The position numbers and the translations under genes were made by a program. The notes under the pieces are model-generated. The model was not told the DNA's origin. It did not search any database and saw only the letters and a program-made list of their open reading frames with translations. A DNA stretch of 9,600 nucleotides from assembly GCA_002420305.1 (NCBI GenBank), contig DIHT01000006.1, forward strand, positions 1 through 9,600, written 5' to 3'. Each line of letters starts with the position of its first letter. Position 1 is the stretch's first letter. Of the stretch, positions 5,814 to 9,600 are shown one piece after another. Origin of the DNA: Akkermansiaceae bacterium UBA5689 (GTDB lineage: Bacteria > Verrucomicrobiota > Verrucomicrobiia > Verrucomicrobiales > Akkermansiaceae).

Positions 5814-7580
5814 ATGCAACTTTCCGGGAACAGAGCTCTATTTATCGCTCTCTTTTTGTCGTGTCTCGGTATTTTGACGCTTTCTGGGGAAACGATTCCG
5901 CTGATCGGCCCTCCGGTTGAGGCTAGAACCGTTTTCCCATTTTCTGTCGAAAAGGTGATTCACCCGGTCGTCGCGAAGCTCCCCTCTCCAGATTTCGTCG
6001 AGGAGATCGTCTCGATTCCCATGGCGATTTCCTCTCCAAGCGCATTGGCCTCAAAACATGTCTTGCAGGGGCTCGCTCATATTCAGGCGGCCTGGGATTT
6101 TGAAGCCTACCGTCATTTTTGTGAGGCCTTGAAGTTGGATCCTGACTGCTTGATGGCCTACTGGGGGATTGGATTGGCCCTGGCAGCTCCAAACAACGAA
6201 TTCACTCAGCAGCGTCAGGTCGCAGTATTGCGAATGATCGAATTGATCGATGCCACAAGGGACGTGAATGGGAGGCAGCTGCCCATTGCGACTAAAATGG
6301 AGCAGGATTATGCACTGGCGCTGGCCGAGTTATTTCGGTTGAGGGGAAAGGTTGGTGAGGCCTTCAAGAAATTATCTGAGACATATCCGGGTAATCTTCA
6401 GTCGCAGTGCCTCGCGATTTATTTGCAGCGAGATGGCTATGATCGGTTTGGCCCGAGGGCTAAACAGGCTTTAGCCATTGAGCAAATGGAGAAACTCGTG
6501 GAGGCGAATCCTGACAATGTGGCGGTTCTTGGTTTCTGGGTAATGCTCCACGGGGAAGCCCCTGAGGCTACCACAAAGCTGAGAGAGCAGATTCTGCCGG
6601 TGGTGCGGAAAATTGCCCGTAAGGTTCCCGGCTTTCCTCCTTATCAGCATCTTCTTGGGCATTTTGAATGGCGTTGTGGAAATCACGCTTTGGCGGAGGC
6701 CGCCTTTGAGAGGGCGACGAGCCTATATGCTAAGCATAAGGAAACTCATGGCCTGAGTGTTCATGAGTGTGATGGATGGATCCGTTCTCAGCTTTACCTT
6801 GCGACAGCCATGCAAAGCCGAGGCAAATTTGATGAGGCAATGTCGATTGCGGTTCAGCTCTCAGAACTCGAAGTTGACTCCGCCCGTCTGGGCTCCAAGG
6901 GCGCGAGTCTGATGATATGGGAGGCTAAAACTCTTCCTGCAAGGCTCTACGTGGCCAGGGGGAAAGAGGGCGACTTCACGAGAGCAATATCCAGCTTGCC
7001 AGGGAAAAATGATTCCTTCCTTGAGGAGATTAAGGAGCGTACCCTATCCGTTTTCTACCTTGAGTGCCTGATGCAATACCTTGAGTGCAGGCAGGCTCTG
7101 GAAAGAGGGGAGCCCGACATCGCGCAACAAAAAGCATTGGCTCTGAGTGGCATACAGGAGAGGATGGAGAGGTTGAAAACTCAGGCGCTGAAAAGTGCCT
7201 CAATCTCTGAGTATGTGCGTGCGCTTGCCGGAGTCAAAGTCTACGCCGCGGAGGCCCGGGGGTTAGTGGCCCTTGCGCAAGCGACTTCCAGCTCACAGCG
7301 GCAGATCGCAAGGAGTTGGTTTAAGACCGCCGTTGATAAGCAGCAGCGGCCAGCGCTCCTGATGCCTCCAGTGGCGCTTTCCCCGATGGAATTGCGTCTC
7401 GCGCAGTACTACCTTGCGTCTGAAGACAACGCGAAAGCGGTCGAAAGTTATCAATCAGCGATCAAGCGTCGGCCCAATGACCTTCAGGCTCTTATGGGTT
7501 ACCGTGATTCCCTCAAGACATCGGGAAGAGAGAAGGAGGCCGCCCAAGTCGATGCTGTGATCTCAGCAGTGAAAGAGTAG
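5814..7580 (+). CDS. Secreted tetratricopeptide-repeat protein, unknown function
   Basis: A 588-residue protein with an N-terminal signal-like segment: basic Arg7, then a hydrophobic run at about 8-24. It is probably exported or anchored. The body is helical and repeat-like. The clearest TPR unit is at about 80-123, where GLAHIQAAWDFEAYRHF and ALKLDPDCLMAYWGIGLALA resemble a TPR family common in environmental bacteria. Further units are at about 164-196, 217-246, 277-307 (HLLGHFEWRCGNHALAEAAF), 324-352 and 525-572 (AVESYQSAIKRRPNDLQAL). No catalytic motif or lipobox is visible; Cys17 falls inside the hydrophobic run without a lipobox. It is the only plus-strand gene here, so it has its own promoter, and no Shine-Dalgarno lies at the usual distance from ATG 5814. 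TPR arrays bind proteins, but the partner cannot be inferred. Confidence 0.83.
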   Translation: MQLSGNRALFIALFLSCLGILTLSGETIPLIGPPVEARTVFPFSVEKVIHPVVAKLPSPDFVEEIVSIPMAISSPSALASKHVLQGLAHIQAAWDFEAYRHFCEALKLDPDCLMAYWGIGLALAAPNNEFTQQRQVAVLRMIELIDATRDVNGRQLPIATKMEQDYALALAELFRLRGKVGEAFKKLSETYPGNLQSQCLAIYLQRDGYDRFGPRAKQALAIEQMEKLVEANPDNVAVLGFWVMLHGEAPEATTKLREQILPVVRKIARKVPGFPPYQHLLGHFEWRCGNHALAEAAFERATSLYAKHKETHGLSVHECDGWIRSQLYLATAMQSRGKFDEAMSIAVQLSELEVDSARLGSKGASLMIWEAKTLPARLYVARGKEGDFTRAISSLPGKNDSFLEEIKERTLSVFYLECLMQYLECRQALERGEPDIAQQKALALSGIQERMERLKTQALKSASISEYVRALAGVKVYAAEARGLVALAQATSSSQRQIARSWFKTAVDKQQRPALLMPPVALSPMELRLAQYYLASEDNAKAVESYQSAIKRRPNDLQALMGYRDSLKTSGREKEAAQVDAVISAVKE

Positions 7581-7590
7581 TCAGTTCAGG

Positions 7591-8817
7591 TCAAGCCGCC
7601 TCTACCTCGGAGGGTTTAATGCCCCGGAGCTCAAAGACGCGCAGGATGGTGGCTTCAATGAGGTTTGCAGGGCAGGAAGCTCCGGCGGTGACGCCGACTA
7701 TGACCTGGCCCTCGTCGAAGAGCTTAGAGGGATAGTCGCTCTCGATCTCTTGACGCGCTTCCAGATCGTAATTAGCGATCTTTTCAAAAGAGGCCAGACA
7801 ACCTGCGTCCTGTATAAAGAAGGTGGGGAGTTCTTCTTGCCCTATCTCAACGAGGTGAGTGGTGTTGGAGCTGTTGTATCCTCCTACCACAAGTAGGATG
7901 TCCAGGGGGTTCTCAAGCATGTCAAAAAGCGCATCTTGCCGCTCCTGGGTTGCGCCACAGATTGTATCAAATACTTGAAAGCGCTCAGCGGAGCCATCCC
8001 GCTTTGTGATTGCATCGCTGATCCGGCGCTGAATCTCCTCTGTTTCGCTCTTCAGCATGGTTGTCTGGTTCGCGACACCGATATCAATGAGGTGAAGATC
8101 GGGATCAAAGTTTTCTGAGGTTGCCCCTCCAAACTTGGCCAGGAAAGCACTCTTCTCGCCCCCATTCCGGATGTAGTCACAAACGTAATCCGCTTCGTCC
8201 AAGGTCAGGATAACCAGATAGTGACCTTTGCCGTCATCACCCTCGGCCCGGGATGCGGTGGCACGGGTTTCCTCGTGACCCTCTTTGCCGTGGATAATGG
8301 AGGTGGCACCGGTTTTGGCGTAGTTTCGGACGCGCCTCCATACTTTCATGACGTCACCACAGGTGGTGTCGATCACGTAGCAACCGGCCTCTCCGATCTT
8401 ATCCATGAACGAGGTAGGGGCACCGAAGGCGGGGACCAAGACGACATCATCTTCAGTGAGCGCATCATACTGCTTGTCCATTTCTTTCCACGGAAGAGAG
8501 ACGATACCCATTTCCTCCAATTGGCGATTCACCTCGGGGTTGTGGATGATCTCTCCGATCAGGAAAATACGGTTCTCTGGGAAAACCCGCCGGGAAGCAT
8601 AGGCTAAGTCGATAGCTCGCTCTACTCCATAGCAGAACCCAAATTGCTGGGCGAGGCGCAGGGTTGTTGACCCGATGGTAAGCGAGCCTCCGCCCTTTCG
8701 GAGTTTCTCAACGATGGGCGAGCGATAATGTTTCTCCACCTCCGCCTGGACATCTTCCATGACGTCGGGGCGGCGGACATTGACACGCTTTCGTTTCTGT
8801 GGCGGAGCTTTGCTCAA
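7591..8817 (-). CDS. ispH: 4-hydroxy-3-methylbut-2-enyl diphosphate reductase, long plant/cyanobacterial type
   Basis: IspH (LytB) is the last enzyme of the MEP pathway, a [4Fe-4S] enzyme that converts HMBPP to IPP and DMAPP. The three cluster cysteines are C62 (GFCYGVERAI), C153 (DTTCG) and C287 (DTICGATQERQDA). Substrate-site residues are H92 (EIIHNP), H181 and E183 (GKEGHEET), S316-S317-N318 (YNSSNTTH) and S381 (TAGASCP). AFGAP at 130-134 replaces the E. coli His74 region, and ATQERQDA plus the 408-residue length (E. coli about 316) are typical of the plastid/cyanobacterial branch. The listed start at 8817 is TTG. ATG 8760 (residue 20) is an alternative that keeps every catalytic motif; the basic residues 7-16 between them are of uncertain status. 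Neither start has a Shine-Dalgarno. It lies 82 bases after the sulfatase gene and converges with the TPR gene. Confidence 0.95.
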   Translation of the reverse strand: MSKAPPQKRKRVNVRRPDVMEDVQAEVEKHYRSPIVEKLRKGGGSLTIGSTTLRLAQQFGFCYGVERAIDLAYASRRVFPENRIFLIGEIIHNPEVNRQLEEMGIVSLPWKEMDKQYDALTEDDVVLVPAFGAPTSFMDKIGEAGCYVIDTTCGDVMKVWRRVRNYAKTGATSIIHGKEGHEETRATASRAEGDDGKGHYLVILTLDEADYVCDYIRNGGEKSAFLAKFGGATSENFDPDLHLIDIGVANQTTMLKSETEEIQRRISDAITKRDGSAERFQVFDTICGATQERQDALFDMLENPLDILLVVGGYNSSNTTHLVEIGQEELPTFFIQDAGCLASFEKIANYDLEARQEIESDYPSKLFDEGQVIVGVTAGASCPANLIEATILRVFELRGIKPSEVEAA

Positions 8818-8852
8818 GAGAGGATGGGAGGAGTGTAGGCGGGTATTAAGAT

Positions 8853-8887
8853 TGGCGCAAGGGAAGCTGTTCCCCCTTTTCTTGCCA
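8853..8887. terminator. Possible hairpin between the sulfatase gene and ispH
   Basis: Plus-strand bases here read as nested arms: TGGCGCAAG near 8853-8861 pairs imperfectly with CTTGCCA at 8881-8887, enclosing GGGAA (8861-8865) and TTCCC (8870-8874) around a 4-base loop. On the minus strand, the direction of the sulfatase gene, no U-run follows. The T-rich side (CCTTTTCTT) is on the plus strand, where no gene is ending. It may be a weak terminator or processing hairpin; evidence is structural and by eye. Confidence 0.25.
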
Positions 8888-8899
8888 GAGGAGGCGGAA

Positions 8900-9600
8900 T
8901 CAGCGGTTGTTTTTTTCCCACGAGAAGTAGTCTGGGATGGGGGAAGCTATGTGCTTGTGCATACGGGCGGCATAGCCATTGGGCCGTCCGGGAACATCAG
9001 GATCGTTTGTGGGGAGGTTGGTGATGCGCTGCTTATATGGCTCGAGGACCTTCTGGGGTTGGTGGTCCAGAGCATTGAGGGCGGCAACAGCGTGATACGC
9101 GCTCGATTTCGTGGGGTCTGCATTGGCGAGGAGGACCTCAAGGGCTTCCTCGCCTCCCTTTGCTCCTGCTGGGTAGGTAGCAAGGGCTTCAGCAGCGGCA
9201 ATTTGTACACTTCGGGAGGGGTCTTTCAGAAGAGAGTTGAGGGCTTCCAAGTGTTTATGGATGACCTCTTCGCCCAGGTAGAGACAGGCATGGGCGGCCC
9301 AGTAGCGCTGCGCTGGAAGCTTTGCGCGGAGCATGTTGACGATGCGTCCCTCGTCAACCGTTGTGTCGAGGAGTATATCCGAAGCCTTACGGATCCGCTG
9401 GATGGGATAGAGTGACTTGTCCCGAGCTAGATCACCGGGCGTCAGACCATGCTCCTTGGCAAGGTCATGTAGCAACCCCTCTGGGAGGAGGGCGACATCA
9501 AACGTCTTCTCAAGGTTCTGGTAGAGGGCGTTCCTCATGGAGATGAGAGTAGCCCTGAATTTGGCATCCTGGGCTAGGTTCCTGGTCTCGTGGGGGTCCT
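8900..9600 (-). CDS. Sulfatase C-terminal part with HEAT-like repeats, 5' end outside window
   Basis: The frame ending at TGA 8900-8902 stays open to the right edge, beyond an internal ATG at 9538, so the visible 232 residues are the C-terminus of a longer protein. The first residues, DPHETRNLAQDAKFRATL, match the 'DP.E..NLA' segment that closes the catalytic domain of type I formylglycine-dependent sulfatases. They are followed by a helix ending FDVALLPEGLL, typical of that tail. Residues from about 90 to 190 of the visible part form three HEAT-like helical repeats (RYWAAHACLYLG, SVQIAAAEALATYPAG, SAYHAVAALNALDHQP), a C-terminal extension I associate with planctomycete and verrucomicrobial sulfatases. 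The formylglycine motif and metal site would lie outside the window. The substrate, probably a sulfated polysaccharide, is inference. Confidence 0.8.
   Translation of the reverse strand, partial: DPHETRNLAQDAKFRATLISMRNALYQNLEKTFDVALLPEGLLHDLAKEHGLTPGDLARDKSLYPIQRIRKASDILLDTTVDEGRIVNMLRAKLPAQRYWAAHACLYLGEEVIHKHLEALNSLLKDPSRSVQIAAAEALATYPAGAKGGEEALEVLLANADPTKSSAYHAVAALNALDHQPQKVLEPYKQRITNLPTNDPDVPGRPNGYAARMHKHIASPIPDYFSWEKNNR

Noticed and set aside
5453..5920. Plus-strand frame of 155 codons overlapping proC and the TPR gene start
   Set aside because: It is antisense to proC, then out of frame with the TPR gene; composition is that of a shadow frame.
8759..9415. Plus-strand frame of 218 codons opposite the sulfatase tail
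   Set aside because: It is Gly/Val-rich, as expected from the complement of an Ala/Leu-rich coding strand, and the minus-strand frame has clear sulfatase and HEAT features.
1..9600. CRISPR array, IS element, att site or prophage genes
   Set aside because: No regularly spaced direct repeats, terminal inverted repeats, transposase, integrase or phage protein motifs were seen; composition looks uniform across the window.

Overview
This looks like an ordinary chromosomal window from a Gram-negative (diderm) bacterium of moderate GC, most likely a member of the Verrucomicrobiota/Planctomycetota neighbourhood, with Opitutae-like verrucomicrobia my best guess. The pointers are a sulfatase with a C-terminal HEAT-like tail, a long plant/cyanobacterial-type IspH, LptE- and BamD-like outer-membrane assembly lipoproteins (which imply an LPS outer membrane), and scarce Shine-Dalgarno sequences. 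The taxonomic placement is inference. No phage, plasmid, IS, CRISPR or tRNA/rRNA signal was seen.

Nearly everything is on the minus strand. Reading leftward from 5692: proC (4883-5692), a BamD-like TPR lipoprotein (3814-4761), an LptE-like lipoprotein (3255-3803), rsmI (2414-3109), a small two-TM protein of unknown function (2022-2414) that overlaps the rsmI stop as TGATG, a xylose-isomerase-like TIM-barrel protein (956-1891), and a DUF72-family protein (1-893) that runs off the left edge. The genes are close enough for one or more operons, with internal gaps of 121, 10, 145, -1, 130 and 62 bases and possible internal promoters before bamD and the TIM-barrel gene.

The only plus-strand gene, a secreted TPR protein of 588 aa (5814-7580), diverges from proC across a 121-bp intergenic region. 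It converges on ispH (7591-8817, minus) with only 10 bases between the stop codons. To the right, 8900-9600 (minus) holds the C-terminal 232 residues of a sulfatase that enters from beyond the window.

Functionally the window mixes housekeeping work: proline synthesis (ProC), 16S rRNA methylation (RsmI), isoprenoid precursor synthesis (IspH) and outer-membrane biogenesis (BamD-like and LptE-like). It also holds accessory genes for carbohydrate or sulfated-polymer metabolism (TIM barrel, sulfatase) and three poorly characterised proteins (DUF72, two-TM, TPR). I found no convincing novel system. The points most worth a second look are the coupled two-TM gene after rsmI, the proC/TPR divergent region, the plant-type IspH, and the near absence of Shine-Dalgarno sites apart from one strong case buried in a stop codon.
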